From NCBI RefSeq assembly GCF_028898945.1, contig NZ_CP118607.1, positions 4,884,001 through 4,948,000 on the forward strand: a DNA stretch of 64,000 nt. The letters run 5' to 3'. The stretch is from Pseudomonas sp. PSKL.D1. Its GTDB lineage: Bacteria; Pseudomonadota; Gammaproteobacteria; Pseudomonadales; Pseudomonadaceae. Shown here piece by piece: positions 9,252 to 19,414 of this stretch. The notes under the pieces are model-generated. The model was given only the letters and a program-made list of their open reading frames with translations. It was not told where the DNA came from and ran no database searches. Both the position numbers and the translations under genes were made by a program. Within the stretch, counting starts at the first letter, position 1; each line of letters opens with the position of its first letter.

Positions 9252-9874
9252 TACAGAACTCCCAGCAGGTAGACGACGGTGAACACGCAGATCCAGACCA
9301 CGTCCAGGAAGTGCCAGAACAGGCTCAGGCAGCTCATGCGGGTCTTGGCGGTCGGCGTGATGCCGTGCTTGTTGATCTGGTACATCATGATTGCCATCCA
9401 GATCAGGCCGGCAGTCACGTGCAGGCCGTGGGTACCAACCAGCGCGAAGAACGCCGACAGGAAGCCACTGCGCTGCGGACCGAAGCCCTCGGCGATCAGG
9501 TGATGGAATTCATAGATTTCCATCGCGATGAAGCCTGCACCGAACAGGAAGGTCACAGCCAACCAGCCCAGTACGCCAGCTTTCTTGCCATCGAACATCT
9601 TCAGCATGGCGAAGCCGAAGGTGATCGAGGACAGCAGCAGGAACGCGGTTTCAACCAGCACGAAGTCGAGCTGGAAGATGTCGTGACCCGACGGGCCGCC
9701 GGCAAAACTGCCGGACAGCACCGCGTAGGTGGCGAAGAGCGACGCAAACAGGATGCAGTCGGTCATCAGGTACAGCCAGAAGCCCAGTACGGTCATCTGG
9801 CCCGAGTCGTGGTGGTGGTCGTCATGCCCATGGTCGTGACCATGAGCAGCGCCGTGCATTACTTGACTGGACAT
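9251..9874 (-). CDS. cyoC: Cytochrome bo3 ubiquinol oxidase subunit III
   Basis: A 207-aa, five-helix subunit III of the heme-copper oxidase. Family segments include [27 protein letters not shown] and [13 protein letters not shown]. The N-terminus before the first helix is rich in histidine and aspartate ([13 protein letters not shown]). Such His-rich tails occur in other pseudomonad CyoC proteins as far as I recall, so this may be a lineage feature rather than a metal-binding novelty. The gene lies three bases after cyoB and is coupled to cyoD. Confidence 0.95.
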   Translation of the reverse strand: MSSQVMHGAAHGHDHGHDDHHHDSGQMTVLGFWLYLMTDCILFASLFATYAVLSGSFAGGPSGHDIFQLDFVLVETAFLLLSSITFGFAMLKMFDGKKAGVLGWLAVTFLFGAGFIAMEIYEFHHLIAEGFGPQRSGFLSAFFALVGTHGLHVTAGLIWMAIMMYQINKHGITPTAKTRMSCLSLFWHFLDVVWICVFTVVYLLGVL

Positions 9875-9877
9875 TGA

Positions 9878-11896
9878 TTACACCCGCTCAAACGATTCGA
9901 CACGTGCGCCGGCAGGCAGAGCACCTGCTTTGGCCAGCGCTTTCATGCGCTCGCCTTCGATGCGCGCCACTTCTTCGGCCGGAACCATGTAGCCCTGGTC
10001 GTCACGTGCAGCGTGGCGAACGAAGACTGCGATGGTTGCAACCAGGCTTGCGCCAACCAGCCACCAGATGTGCCAGATGAAGGCAAAGCCGAAGACGGTC
10101 AGGAACAGGCCCATGAACAAACCGGTAGAGGTGTTGCTCGGCATGTGGATAGCGTCGAACTTGGTTGCCGGCTTGTAAGCGTTGCCGGTTTCCTTGGTTT
10201 CGTGCCAGGCGTCCAGGCCAACCTGCTCAGGCATGTGAGCGAAGTTGTAGAACGGAGGTGGCGACGAAGTCGACCATTCCAGGGTACGGCCGCCCCATGG
10301 GTCGCCGGTCACGTCCAGGTTCTGGTTGCGGTCGCGGACCGAAACGTAGATCTGGATCAGCTGGCAGGCGATACCGAACAGGATCAGCACGGCGCCGACA
10401 ACGGCTACGTACAGGTAGGGTTCCCACAGTGGGTTGTCGGAGTGGTTCAGACGACGGGTCATGCCCATGAAGCCCAGGGCGTACAGCGGCATGAACGCAA
10501 CGTAGAAGCCCGAGATCCAGAACCAGAAGGCAGCTTTGCCCCACTTCTCGTTCAGGGTGAAACCGAAGGCTTTCGGGAACCAGAAGGCGAAGCCGGCGAT
10601 GTAGCCGAACACCGCACCACCGATGATCACGTTGTGGAAGTGAGCAATTACGAACAGGCTGTTGTGCAGAACGAAGTCAGCACCTGGAACAGCCAGCAGA
10701 ACGCCAGTCATGCCACCGATGGAGAAGGTGATCATGAAGCCCAGGGTCCACATCATCGGTGCGGTGAAACGCACACGGCCCTGGTACATGGTAAACAGCC
10801 AGTTGAACAGCTTCACACCGGTCGGAATGGAGATCAGCATCGTCGCCAGGCCGAAGAAGGTGTTGACGCTGGCGCCGGCACCCATGGTGAAGAAGTGGTG
10901 CAGCCATACGGCAAAGCCCAGAACGGCGATGGCGCCCGATGCGTAGATCATCGAGTGGTGGCCGAACAGACGCTTGCCAGAGAACGTCGAGGTAACTTCC
11001 GAGAACACACCGAAGGCCGGCAGGATCAGGATGTAAACCTCAGGGTGACCCCACGCCCAGAACAGGTTGACGTACATCATCGGGTTCCCACCAAGCTCGT
11101 TGGTGAAGATATGGAAGTCCAGATAACGGTCAACAGTCAGCAGAGCGAGTGCAGCGGTCAGGATCGGGAACGAAGCCACGATCAGCACGTTGGCCCAGGT
11201 GCAGGTCCAGGTGAAGATCGGCATGTCCATCAGCTTCATGCCAGGTGCGCGCATCTTCATCACGGTGACGAGGAAGTTCACACCGGTCAATGTCGTACCC
11301 AAGCCTGAGAGCTGTAGCGCCCAGATGTAGTAGTCGACACCCACCCCAGGGCTGTACTGAATGCCCGCGAGCGGCGGATAGGCAACCCAGCCGGTCTTGG
11401 CGAATTCACCAACGCCCAGCGAGATGTTGACCAGCAGCACGCCTGCCAGCAGCAGGTAGAAGCTCAGAGAGTTCAGGAACGGGAAGGCAACGTCACGTGC
11501 ACCGATTTGCAGAGGAACGGCAAGGTTCATCAGGCCGGTGAAGAACGGCATCGCCATGAAGATGATCATGATCACACCGTGGGCGGTGAAGATCTGGTCA
11601 TAGTGTTCAGGCGGCAGGTAGCCTTCGGAGCCACCGGTAGCGGCAGCCAGCTGGGTACGCATCATGATGGCGTCGGCAAAGCCGCGCAGCAGCATGACCA
11701 TCGCGACGATGATGTACATCACCCCGATTTTCTTGTGGTCGACCGTGGTCAACCACTCGGTCCACAAGTAGGTCCACTTGCGGAAATAGGTGATAGCACC
11801 GACCAAAGCGATACCACCGAGCGCGATAATGGCGAGTGTCACCATGACTATCGGCTCGTGATAGGGTATCGCCTCCAGGCTTAATTTACCGAACAT
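9878..11896 (-). CDS. cyoB: Cytochrome bo3 ubiquinol oxidase subunit I
   Basis: The catalytic subunit, where ubiquinol electrons reduce oxygen to water with proton pumping. At 672 aa it matches the family length. It shows the [12 protein letters not shown] helix, whose His is a CuB ligand and whose Tyr forms the His-Tyr cross-link, the loop with GHHSMIYA, and [13 protein letters not shown] with the heme ligands. About fifteen transmembrane helices are expected. It sits three bases after cyoA in the operon. Confidence 0.97.
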   Translation of the reverse strand: MFGKLSLEAIPYHEPIVMVTLAIIALGGIALVGAITYFRKWTYLWTEWLTTVDHKKIGVMYIIVAMVMLLRGFADAIMMRTQLAAATGGSEGYLPPEHYDQIFTAHGVIMIIFMAMPFFTGLMNLAVPLQIGARDVAFPFLNSLSFYLLLAGVLLVNISLGVGEFAKTGWVAYPPLAGIQYSPGVGVDYYIWALQLSGLGTTLTGVNFLVTVMKMRAPGMKLMDMPIFTWTCTWANVLIVASFPILTAALALLTVDRYLDFHIFTNELGGNPMMYVNLFWAWGHPEVYILILPAFGVFSEVTSTFSGKRLFGHHSMIYASGAIAVLGFAVWLHHFFTMGAGASVNTFFGLATMLISIPTGVKLFNWLFTMYQGRVRFTAPMMWTLGFMITFSIGGMTGVLLAVPGADFVLHNSLFVIAHFHNVIIGGAVFGYIAGFAFWFPKAFGFTLNEKWGKAAFWFWISGFYVAFMPLYALGFMGMTRRLNHSDNPLWEPYLYVAVVGAVLILFGIACQLIQIYVSVRDRNQNLDVTGDPWGGRTLEWSTSSPPPFYNFAHMPEQVGLDAWHETKETGNAYKPATKFDAIHMPSNTSTGLFMGLFLTVFGFAFIWHIWWLVGASLVATIAVFVRHAARDDQGYMVPAEEVARIEGERMKALAKAGALPAGARVESFERV

Positions 11897-11899
11897 CTC

Positions 11900-12844
11900 T
11901 TACTCCTCTGCACCGGCAGCTGGTTGCATACTCGATTCCACACCCTTGGTTGTGGCCAGATCTTTGCTGCCTGCTTCTTCGTGGACCGGCTTGCCGCGGT
12001 TCATGCCTTCGTACTTGTCGACGATGGTCTGGAACAGCTCTGCCGGAGCCTCGCTGTACAGCGCGACTGGGTTGTATTCGCTAGGCTTGGCCAGGGCTTC
12101 GTACTCGGCCTTGCCCAGTTTCAGTGGCGACTGCTTCACTTCGGCGACCCACTTGTCGAAGTCTTCCTGAGAGGTAGCAGTAGCCTTGAATTTCATGCCG
12201 GTGAAGCCAGCGCCGCTGTAGTTGGCACTGATACCGTCAAACTCGCCATTCTCGTTGGCGATCAGGTGCAGCTTGGTGGTCATGCCCGCCATCGCGTAGA
12301 TCTGGCCGCCCAGGCCCGGGATGAAGAACGAGTTCATCACGGCGTCGGAGGTCACGCGGAAGTTGATCGGGGTATTGGCCGGGAAGTTGATCTTGTTGAC
12401 CGTCGCGATGCCCTGCTCCGGGTAGATGAACAGCCACTTCCAGTCCAGTGCGACCACGTCGATCTGGATCGGCTTGACGTCGGAGTCCAGCGGACGATAC
12501 GGATCAAGCTTGTGGGTGGAGTGGTAGGTAACGTAACCCAGGGCGATGATGATGATGATCGGGATGATCCACACCGCGGCTTCGATCTTGGTCGAGTGCG
12601 ACCAGTCGGGAGTGTAGGTGGCTGCCTTGTTGGAAGCACGGTACTTCCAGGCGAACGCCACGGTCATGATGATGACCGGAATCACCACCAGCAGCATCAG
12701 GCCGGTAGCGATGAGGATGAGGTTCTTTTGCTCAATGCCGACCTGACCCTTCGGGTCGAGCAGGGTCCAGTTGCACCCACTGAGTAAAAGCATGCCTAAA
12801 AAGGGCAATATGCCAAACAGTCTGGGGTAACGCTTTTTACTCAT
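11900..12844 (-). CDS. cyoA: Cytochrome bo3 ubiquinol oxidase subunit II
   Basis: Subunit II, 314 aa, is a lipoprotein: the lipobox LLSGC places the modified cysteine at residue 24. Two membrane helices follow (about residues 42-65 and 88-108), then a periplasmic cupredoxin-like domain ([20 protein letters not shown]). As expected for quinol oxidases, the CuA cysteines are absent. It heads the cyo operon, so its upstream region controls the whole complex. Confidence 0.96.
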   Translation of the reverse strand: MSKKRYPRLFGILPFLGMLLLSGCNWTLLDPKGQVGIEQKNLILIATGLMLLVVIPVIIMTVAFAWKYRASNKAATYTPDWSHSTKIEAAVWIIPIIIIIALGYVTYHSTHKLDPYRPLDSDVKPIQIDVVALDWKWLFIYPEQGIATVNKINFPANTPINFRVTSDAVMNSFFIPGLGGQIYAMAGMTTKLHLIANENGEFDGISANYSGAGFTGMKFKATATSQEDFDKWVAEVKQSPLKLGKAEYEALAKPSEYNPVALYSEAPAELFQTIVDKYEGMNRGKPVHEEAGSKDLATTKGVESSMQPAAGAEE

Positions 12845-13402
12845 CTCACGACCTCTAGATCAGCTTGCTTCAATGCAATTTGTGTTTTGGTAGCCAACAC
12901 TTCGTCCTGCCAAGTGAGGCATTTCGCGCCCGAATACACTCCCGCCTGGGGCCCGACTGCAGGACCTTGGCTCAAGCGTGTTGACGGTGCTTATGGTTTC
13001 GTAGGCAAAAGGCCTGTACTTCAGACCAAGTCCATTTGGTGCGGGAAAACGCGGAGGGGTATCCGCCCGGTATCGCCGCTGGGCGAAACTTGACGAAGTC
13101 AGCAAAAGGGAGCGCTGAGGCTTCCTTCAATCCTGCGACTCGCAAGCAGTGCCGAACGGAAATTGGGGGCGATTGTAGTGAGGTCGCCCACCCTTGACTA
13201 TGACTTATTGAGCAACAGTCTTTTACAGAATGCGTAACAATACTGGCCAACAAATCAACTTCGCGACAGTTTGTCGCACCCCGCTTGATAGACCTCAAAC
13301 CCTTGCACTGCAAGGCTTTGTGATTGATCCGAGTCAAGCGGGTGAGGACTTTTCCCTCTTCTCTGTGGGTGCAAAAGACCGCACTGAATTCGGGACTTTT
13401 GT
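12845..13402 (-). promoter_or_regulatory. Long cyo upstream region with two ANR/FNR-like boxes
   Basis: A 558-bp non-coding stretch between dsbB and cyoA; both are leftward, so it carries the cyo promoter. Two sites match TTGAT-N4-ATCAA at nine of ten positions: 13285-13298 (TTGATAGACCTCAA) and 13324-13337 (TTGATCCGAGTCAA), with centres 39 bp apart. A perfect palindrome, GCGACA-N3-TGTCGC, lies at 13263-13277. Oxygen-responsive ANR control of the terminal oxidase is established for pseudomonads, so the boxes fit. They lie roughly 440-490 bp before cyoA, implying a long leader or a second promoter. I cannot place the -10 and -35 boxes reliably. Confidence 0.6.
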
Positions 13403-13909
13403 CTAAGGCTGGCGCCGGTTGCGGTAGATGCCCAACGGGACCAGTACGGCGGTCAGTACGAAGGCTACCAGCGCCCACTGTGCCAACGACAAACCAAGGA
13501 TCGGCGGGTACGGCGTACTGCAGAAGCCGTCGACCTGGAACGCCAGCGGCCAGACCTTGGCCAGCGGCAGGTCATCGACGATCGGCTGCAGCGTATCGAT
13601 GCCGCAACTGACCATGGGGTTGGCGAGTATATACACATGGTTGCCCGCCGCAACGATTCCACCCATCGCGCTCAGCACCACCAAACACTCGAACAACGTC
13701 AGGCTGCGCCGCCCGGGCATGGCCGCGGCAATAAACGCGAATACGGCAATAAAGAGCAAGGCATAGCGTTGCAGGATGCACAGCGGGCAAGGCGCCTCGC
13801 CCAACACCACCTGCATGTACAGGGCACCGCCAAGCAGGGAGAGGCAAATTACCCCCAGCAGTACCAGAAAGCGCCGTTCCCGATTCAGGCGCGAAGTCAG
13901 ATCGTTCAT
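13403..13909 (-). CDS. dsbB: Disulfide bond formation protein DsbB
   Basis: DsbB reoxidises periplasmic DsbA and passes electrons to ubiquinone. The 168-aa protein has four helices, the CPLC redox pair at Cys41 and Cys44 in the first periplasmic loop, and the second pair at Cys102 and Cys130. The frame extends nine codons upstream, but AAGGAA six bases before ATG 13909 and the usual MNDL start support this one. P. aeruginosa has two DsbB-type proteins; which paralogue this corresponds to cannot be told here. Confidence 0.93.
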   Translation of the reverse strand: MNDLTSRLNRERRFLVLLGVICLSLLGGALYMQVVLGEAPCPLCILQRYALLFIAVFAFIAAAMPGRRSLTLFECLVVLSAMGGIVAAGNHVYILANPMVSCGIDTLQPIVDDLPLAKVWPLAFQVDGFCSTPYPPILGLSLAQWALVAFVLTAVLVPLGIYRNRRQP

Positions 13910-14034
13910 TGCCGGTTCCTTCGATGGAAAGTGCAAGTCTACACGCTGTACGTGACCTATGAGCCAGTCGAGGAAGCGGCTACCCGCAGAGGCCTAGGAC
14001 CGGCCGGAGCGACATGGGTTCAACGCAGGGCGCT

Positions 14035-14086
14035 AAAAAAGCACGAGCCCGGGCGCCATGCGGGGGCAAGCCCCTCGACACCCGGG
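14035..14086 (-). terminator. Candidate terminator downstream of hmp
   Basis: On the minus strand, a CCCGGG/CCCGGG outer stem encloses an inner GGGGC/GCCCC hairpin and is followed by a run of six T (14040-14035). It lies about 95 bases after the hmp stop, ahead of dsbB. The stem is interrupted, so efficiency is uncertain. Confidence 0.45.
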
Positions 14087-14181
14087 AGTGAAGGATACCG
14101 TGATTAAAAGAGGATTAAAGGTGAAAGATCGGAACGGGGCGGTTCATCTTCCTTATAGGGATGCCCGCCCAGGCTACGCTT

Positions 14182-15354
14182 TTATTCCAGGGCTGCCGCC
14201 GGCCCGAAGAACTCATACCGGCTCTGCTGCTCAGGCACACCCAGCCCCTTCAGGTGCCGCTTGATAGCCGCCATGAACCCTTTCGGCCCGAGGAAGTAGG
14301 CATCCACATCCCGCCCACCCGGCATCCACTCACCCAGCAGATCCTGGCTCAACAAGCCAACGGCGTCTGCCCCCTCCCCTGCCTCGTCATAGCAATAGAA
14401 GCGCTTGAGCTGCGGATGCTTCCCCGCCAGGTCATCCACCCAATCACGGAACGCGTGCACGGCACCATTGCGCGCACAGTGAATGAAATGCACCGGGCGC
14501 TGGGTCTGCAATGCGGCTTCCAGCATCGCCAGCGTCGGCGTGATGCCAACGCCACCGCTGATCAGCACAAGCGGCTTGTCACTGGCAGCCAGAGAGAAAT
14601 CACCGGATGGCGGAAACAGTTGCACGGTATCGCCTACCATCAGTTCATCATGCAGGTAGCTGGACACCTTGCCACCGGCTTCACGTTTCACACTGATCCG
14701 GTATTCCCGCCCATTACACAACGCAGACAATGAGTAGTTACGACGCTGCTCGGCGCCATCAATGAATAGCTGCACGCCGATGTACTGACCCGGCTCAGCC
14801 TTGAGCACGGGTTTGCCATCCACAGGGGCAAAGTAAAAGGACACGATCTCGCTGCTTTCCTGCACGCGACGCTCCAGCCGGAATTCCCGGGCACCGCGCC
14901 AGCCGCCAGCCGATTGTTCCTTCTCTTTATAGAGGTTCTCTTCGGCACCAATCAGGATGTCGGCCAACTGGCCATAAGCCGCCCCCCAGGCCGCGATCAC
15001 TTCTGGGGTGGCAATTTCCTTGCCCAGCACTTCCTCGATGGCCCGCAACAGGCAGCTACCGACAATCGGGTAATGCTCCGGCAGAATCTGCAAGGCCACA
15101 TGCTTGTTGATGATCTGACCGACCAACCCGCCAAGCTGTTCCAGCTTGTCAATGTGGCGGGCATACATCAGCACGCCATTGGCCAAAGCGCGCGGCTGGT
15201 CGCCACTGGCCTGGTGGGCCTGGTTAAACAGCGGGCGAACCTCGGGGTACTCGCTGAGCATCAGCTTGTAAAAGTGAGTGGTCAGTACTTCACCACCCGT
15301 TTCAAGCAGCGGGACGGTGGCTTTGATGATGGCACGTTGTTCAGTGTTAAGCAT
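14182..15354 (-). CDS. hmp: Flavohemoprotein (nitric oxide dioxygenase)
   Basis: Hmp oxidises nitric oxide to nitrate with oxygen and NAD(P)H. The 390-aa protein has an N-terminal globin domain with distal Tyr29, Phe43 and proximal His85 (INKHVAL). A ferredoxin-reductase-type module follows, with the flavin motif RRNYSL and the nucleotide-binding GGVGITP. The frame is open further upstream, but MLNTEQ with AGGA nearby is the conserved start. A sigma-54-like promoter and three NorR-type sites lie directly upstream, so NO induction through norR is expected even though an unrelated gene separates the two. Confidence 0.96.
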   Translation of the reverse strand: MLNTEQRAIIKATVPLLETGGEVLTTHFYKLMLSEYPEVRPLFNQAHQASGDQPRALANGVLMYARHIDKLEQLGGLVGQIINKHVALQILPEHYPIVGSCLLRAIEEVLGKEIATPEVIAAWGAAYGQLADILIGAEENLYKEKEQSAGGWRGAREFRLERRVQESSEIVSFYFAPVDGKPVLKAEPGQYIGVQLFIDGAEQRRNYSLSALCNGREYRISVKREAGGKVSSYLHDELMVGDTVQLFPPSGDFSLAASDKPLVLISGGVGITPTLAMLEAALQTQRPVHFIHCARNGAVHAFRDWVDDLAGKHPQLKRFYCYDEAGEGADAVGLLSQDLLGEWMPGGRDVDAYFLGPKGFMAAIKRHLKGLGVPEQQSRYEFFGPAAALE

Positions 15355-15399
15355 TTCAGCAATTCCTGGGCCGGTGGCTTTGAAAGGTTGCGTTATGCA

Positions 15400-15417
15400 C
15401 AACATGAAACGTGCCAA
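15400..15417 (-). promoter_or_regulatory. Sigma-54-like promoter of hmp
   Basis: On the minus strand TTGGCACGTTTCATGTTG carries a perfect -24 element (TTGGCACG) and a weaker -12 element, where ATGT stands in for TTGC with the G kept. Transcription would start near 15390, leaving a leader of roughly 36 bases before hmp. NorR is a sigma-54 activator, so the promoter class fits. Confidence 0.7.
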
Positions 15418-15457
15418 CTAAAAAAATCATCAAAATCAATAAGTTAGTTTTTTAGTG

Positions 15458-15512
15458 GTCATAATGACTCAGCACTATCGATAGTCACACTGACTTTAAT
15501 GGTCATTTTGAC
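15458..15512 (-). promoter_or_regulatory. Three NorR-type enhancer sites for hmp
   Basis: Three copies of GTCA-N3-TGAC lie at 15458-15468, 15484-15494 and 15502-15512, with centres 26 and 18 bp apart. This is the known NorR core (GT-N7-AC), and three sites match the enhancer layout described for E. coli NorR. They sit about 40-95 bp upstream of the -24 element. All but the first base lies within the last codons and stop of the neighbouring 655-aa gene. Confidence 0.8.
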
Positions 15513-17426
15513 TTCAAGCTCGGCAGCTCCCAGAGCAACAGGGCTGGGGCGAGAACCCCCGCTACTCAAACTGCCAAGCTGCCGCACATCACCACGATCC
15601 ACAGAGTACGTGACCGACATCGCTTGCCCATCAAACGGCTCAATCACCGATTGATCTACCTCGAAGAAGAACGGGAACCCCTGAAACTGCTTGGACGGCT
15701 CATAAGGTGGAGGGTTGACGCCGGCCGCCAGACCAAAATGAAGGGTGACCATTTCCCCCTGACGTAGGGGGGCATGGGAAGGAACACGGATATAGGCAAC
15801 AGGCGTTTCCACCGGCAACCATACATCCGCACCGTCAACCTGCAACTCATCGCAAGTGGGTGCTGGAAGATCAACGGCCCCATTGTCCACGACACTATAA
15901 GTGATCTCGGGCGATGGTCGACGAATTCCCAATGACGGTGAATAAACTGAATAGCTCAGGGTCAGCCTACCACTGACCAATACCGCCAAATACGTTTTAT
16001 CCACCGGGAATGCCAGTGGCACGCCTGCGCCACCTGGTGGAATGGGCAGCATCGGTTGATACACCATCGGAGTGCCCTCGCCCACCTGCCCTGTCCAGAA
16101 CAACGTGACTTGATCACCTTCCGCCTGCCCAGGGTAGAGAGGAATATCCACGTACACCAAATCACCCGCGAATTTTGCCAAATCAATAACCAAGCCATCT
16201 GCATCTCTGAAGATCGGAGCCAACAATCCGATACCCAAGCCTTTGACTGTGATGCTGCGCGTGAGTGATCTCTTACCCGTGCCGGGATTGACGTCATAGT
16301 AGAGACGAGCGGAGCCGTTAACACTCAAGACGGCAATTGTATAAGGCACGTATAACAGTAATAGAGACCCTGCAGCTGTTGCCTCCGGAACATCATAATT
16401 CACCTGCTGACCATCCTCGGTCATCCCTGCCCAGTGCAACACCACCTTATCGCCGCTTACGATGTCCGGGTCGGAGACAATCACCAGCACATCCTGGCCT
16501 CCCAGTGAAACAAGGTCCAACTCGTAGGGGGGGGTTTGCGCGCGTTCGACGGTGGGGGCGTCATAGGCGTCCGGGTCAGCCACCTCGATGAATGCTGATG
16601 GGGACGGGCGTGAGTAGTTTTGAACCAGGTCACGAACCTCAAAGTACACCGGAATACGCTCGCCACTACCTCCGGCCTCAATCACACTCGGCGGCACTGT
16701 GTAGATCAGCGGGTTTTGAATGTCCTCTGCCGTCAAACGGGCGAATTCATGACGTACACCGTTCCAAACCAGTATCGGTAGATCATCCGGTTGAATGAAG
16801 GGCCACTTTGTAAACTCAACCGTAACTATCGGGAGCGGCCTTCCGATCACACCAGGCGGCTGTATCTTGGGAGCGAACAGGTTATCATTGAACGGCGTAC
16901 TCAAATCCGGGTCCAGCCCGCCAGGAACCCGTAAATCGATAAGTACTGTTCGATACTCTGAATAACGAACAGTTTCTGCGTCCGGGTCGTAAATTTCATA
17001 ATAGAAGTAGCCGTAGTACGGGTAGCTGATGCCTGACTCTGCAGGGAGTGTGAGCATGTCTCGCGTCACAGTGAAGCTTACCCAACCTTGTTCCTCTATA
17101 TCAGCAGTTAAATCATAGAACTGAATCGGCGCATCATCAGGTGCCTCAGGCTGGGACGTAGGAGGCTGTGTAGGTTCAACTCTCGTCCAGAACAAGCTGA
17201 CCTTATTACCAAGCCGAAACACCTCGGGTAGGCGTGACGTCATGGGCAGTGCACGAGTGGCGTCCGACAATTCATTCCAACCAAAGCCTTTGCTCTCGGG
17301 GTCTCGGTAATCCATGTCAGAGATCACGAGCGGATTCAGCCCCCCTTGCATTTGAGTCTTAGGCAATTTGTCGAGAATCTTCTGCCTTGCAATCCTCTGG
17401 TCTGCACGCTTTTGCTCTGCACCCAT
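15459..17426 (-). CDS. Unrecognised 655-aa protein with tandem Ig-like repeats
   Basis: I do not recognise a named family. The protein is built of about four or five beta-rich units of 120-140 residues. Each has a pattern like D-x-V-x-L-x-W-x-G early (KVSLFWTRV, KVVLHWAGM, QVTLFWTGQ, MVTLHFGLA), a middle strand near F-x-V, and an end with R-P-S-P (YSRPSPSA, IRRPSPEI, GSRPSPVA), suggesting an Ig-like fold. No signal peptide or membrane helix is seen. ATG 17426 has AGGAG nine bases upstream. The composition is visibly poorer in GC than hmp or norR, suggesting acquisition between them. It shares its repeat type with the 816-aa protein at 37447-39897. Confidence 0.75.
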   Translation of the reverse strand: MGAEQKRADQRIARQKILDKLPKTQMQGGLNPLVISDMDYRDPESKGFGWNELSDATRALPMTSRLPEVFRLGNKVSLFWTRVEPTQPPTSQPEAPDDAPIQFYDLTADIEEQGWVSFTVTRDMLTLPAESGISYPYYGYFYYEIYDPDAETVRYSEYRTVLIDLRVPGGLDPDLSTPFNDNLFAPKIQPPGVIGRPLPIVTVEFTKWPFIQPDDLPILVWNGVRHEFARLTAEDIQNPLIYTVPPSVIEAGGSGERIPVYFEVRDLVQNYSRPSPSAFIEVADPDAYDAPTVERAQTPPYELDLVSLGGQDVLVIVSDPDIVSGDKVVLHWAGMTEDGQQVNYDVPEATAAGSLLLLYVPYTIAVLSVNGSARLYYDVNPGTGKRSLTRSITVKGLGIGLLAPIFRDADGLVIDLAKFAGDLVYVDIPLYPGQAEGDQVTLFWTGQVGEGTPMVYQPMLPIPPGGAGVPLAFPVDKTYLAVLVSGRLTLSYSVYSPSLGIRRPSPEITYSVVDNGAVDLPAPTCDELQVDGADVWLPVETPVAYIRVPSHAPLRQGEMVTLHFGLAAGVNPPPYEPSKQFQGFPFFFEVDQSVIEPFDGQAMSVTYSVDRGDVRQLGSLSSGGSRPSPVALGAAELEVKMTIKVSVTIDSAESL

Positions 17427-17796
17427 GTGATGATGCTCCTGAGTTGAAAGTTTCCCGCACGACTAAAATCGTGCAGTGGAAGTACCTGAAAGTCTGCACC
17501 ACACGTTCACCCTCAGGCTTTTTCAGCATTAGCCATCTGGGCGTGGGGCGCTACCCAGCGGGAGCCAGGTTCAGCACCACCCGCGTGGGTAAGTGGAGAC
17601 TTGAATATGAGCGCAAGCCATGTTTTTCGAAACTGGTAAAAATGCTAGGTAGCACGCTCTTGGTACTGCGCGTGTGCAACGTTTCTCGTTACCCTCAGGT
17701 TGTAACAATAGTGGCAATGAACCCAACACCGTTCTACTTCGCCGCGGCTGCGTGCCAAGCGTATAGTGGCAACGATGTTCCTGAGTGCCCGCCCTG
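17427..17796. other. Divergent intergenic region before norR
   Basis: This 370-bp region lies between the divergent 655-aa gene and norR. It contains a hairpin at 17457-17474 (GCACGA / TCGTGC, six-base loop), which would fall in the leader of the 655-aa gene. No GTCA-N3-TGAC site is seen here, so the NorR sites stayed on the hmp side. I cannot place the norR promoter. Confidence 0.5.
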
Positions 17797-19344
17797 ATGA
17801 ATTCAAAACCCCTGCTCACCGCCCTGCTCCCACTGGTCAGTGACCTGTCGCGCGACCTGCCCGACCAGGAACGCTACCGTCGTCTGCTCCAGGCCATGCG
17901 AAACTTGCTACCCTGCGATGCTGCCGCGCTGCTTCGCCTGGAGGGTGAGTGGTTGGTACCGCTGGCCGTCGACGGGTTGTCCGCCGACACGCTGGGCCGG
18001 CGCTTCAAAGTCAGCGAACACCCGCGCTTTCAGGTTTTGCTCAGCCACCCGGAACCCACCCGCTTTGCCAGTGATTCAGGCTTGCCCGACCCCTACGATG
18101 GGCTGGTCAGCGCACCTGATGCCGCACTGGAAGTACACGACTGCATGGGCTGCCCGCTGATGGTCGACGAACGCCCCTGGGGCCTGGTGACCCTGGATGC
18201 CCTGACCCCAGGTCAGTTCCAGGCCCTCGATCTGGATGCCCTGCAAGCATTCGCCAGCCTGGCTGCAGCCACCGTGACGGTGGCCGAACGCATTGAGCAC
18301 TTGGCGCTGCGCGTCAAAGACGAGCAGCACCGCGCCGAACTCTATCGCCACGCCAGCAGCCAGGATAAAGAACTGATCGGCCAGAGTCCGGCGCATAAGC
18401 GCCTACAGGAAGAAATCTGCCTGGTTGGCGCAAGTGACCTCACAGTGTTGATCACCGGCGAAACTGGCGTTGGCAAGGAACTGGTGGCCTTGGCTTTACA
18501 TCAAGCCAGCAACCGCGCCAACCAGCCACTGGTCAGCCTCAATTGCGCTGCTCTGCCGGACACGTTAGTGGAAAGCGAACTGTTCGGGCATGTTCGCGGT
18601 GCCTTTACTGGCGCCCATGGTGAGCGTCGAGGCAAATTTGAACTGGCTAACGGCGGCACACTGTTCCTCGATGAAGTCGGCGAACTGCCTTTGGCCGTTC
18701 AGGCCAAGCTGTTGCGGGTGCTGCAGAGCGGGCAACTGCAACGCCTGGGTTCGGACCGCGAGCACCGGGTGGATGTGCGCCTGATCGCCGCGACCAACCG
18801 AGACCTCGCGGCAGAAGTGCGTAACGGCAACTTCCGCGCAGACTTCTATCACCGTTTGAGTGTGTACCCGCTTCACGTGCCTCCACTGCGCGAGCGCGGT
18901 CGGGATGTGCTGCTGCTGGCTGGATACTTTCTTGAACAGAATCGGTCGCGCCTTGGGCTGAACAGTTTGCGCCTCAGCCACGATGCACAGGCCGCGTTGC
19001 TTGCCTACGACTGGCCAGGCAACGTGCGAGAACTGGAACACCTGATCGGCCGCTCGGCCCTCAAGGCTAAAGGTCGGCACCCAGAGCGCTTGCGCATCCT
19101 CACCCTGGAAAGCACCGACCTTGGCTTGCAGGCCGTGGCGCCCGCAACCACTGTCTCTGCACCTGAGCCCTTGGCCATGCCGGCAGTTCAAGGCGGGTTG
19201 CGCCAGGCTGTGGACGCGTACCAACGTGAAGTCATCGACACCTGCCTGCAACGCCATCAGCACAACTGGGCAGCAGCTGCCCGAGAGCTGGGCCTGGACC
19301 GCGCCAACCTCAGCCGCCTCGCGCGGCGCTTGGGCTTGGCGTAG
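17797..19344 (+). CDS. norR: NO-responsive sigma-54 activator NorR
   Basis: NorR senses nitric oxide through a mononuclear iron in its GAF domain and activates sigma-54 promoters. The 515-aa protein has an N-terminal GAF domain, an AAA+ domain with Walker A GETGVGKE (221-228), the sigma-54 contact motif GAFTGA (268-273) and Walker [11 protein letters not shown], and a C-terminal Fis-type helix-turn-helix ([23 protein letters not shown]). ATG 17797 fits known NorR N-termini; GTG 17785 is an alternative. Its likely target is hmp, now about 2.4 kb away on the opposite strand. Confidence 0.95.
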   Translation: MNSKPLLTALLPLVSDLSRDLPDQERYRRLLQAMRNLLPCDAAALLRLEGEWLVPLAVDGLSADTLGRRFKVSEHPRFQVLLSHPEPTRFASDSGLPDPYDGLVSAPDAALEVHDCMGCPLMVDERPWGLVTLDALTPGQFQALDLDALQAFASLAAATVTVAERIEHLALRVKDEQHRAELYRHASSQDKELIGQSPAHKRLQEEICLVGASDLTVLITGETGVGKELVALALHQASNRANQPLVSLNCAALPDTLVESELFGHVRGAFTGAHGERRGKFELANGGTLFLDEVGELPLAVQAKLLRVLQSGQLQRLGSDREHRVDVRLIAATNRDLAAEVRNGNFRADFYHRLSVYPLHVPPLRERGRDVLLLAGYFLEQNRSRLGLNSLRLSHDAQAALLAYDWPGNVRELEHLIGRSALKAKGRHPERLRILTLESTDLGLQAVAPATTVSAPEPLAMPAVQGGLRQAVDAYQREVIDTCLQRHQHNWAAAARELGLDRANLSRLARRLGLA

Positions 19345-19398
19345 GAGCCTGCAAAACACCAAAGGATTAACCCCTAAGCCATCTGGTTGCTTCCTGCT

Positions 19399-19414
19399 GA
19401 GGTGCTATACCCCC
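19399..19414 (+). promoter_or_regulatory. Candidate RpoS-type promoter of the adhesin gene
   Basis: The only strong promoter-like element in the 186-bp norR-adhesin gap is CTATAC at 19405-19410, a good match to the stationary-phase sigma -10 hexamer, with no clear -35. P. putida lapF is reported to depend on RpoS, so this fits. It would give a leader of about 115 bases. Confidence 0.4.

Noticed and set aside
10013..11308. A 431-codon plus-strand frame opposite cyoB
   Set aside because: The cyoB frame has all family motifs; this product has none and is a compositional shadow.
15416..15454. ACTAAAAAA / TTTTTTAGT inverted repeat between hmp and the 655-aa gene as a terminator
   Set aside because: The arms are A/T only and would form a weak stem; the stretch lies between the -24 element and the NorR sites and more likely serves as bendable promoter DNA.
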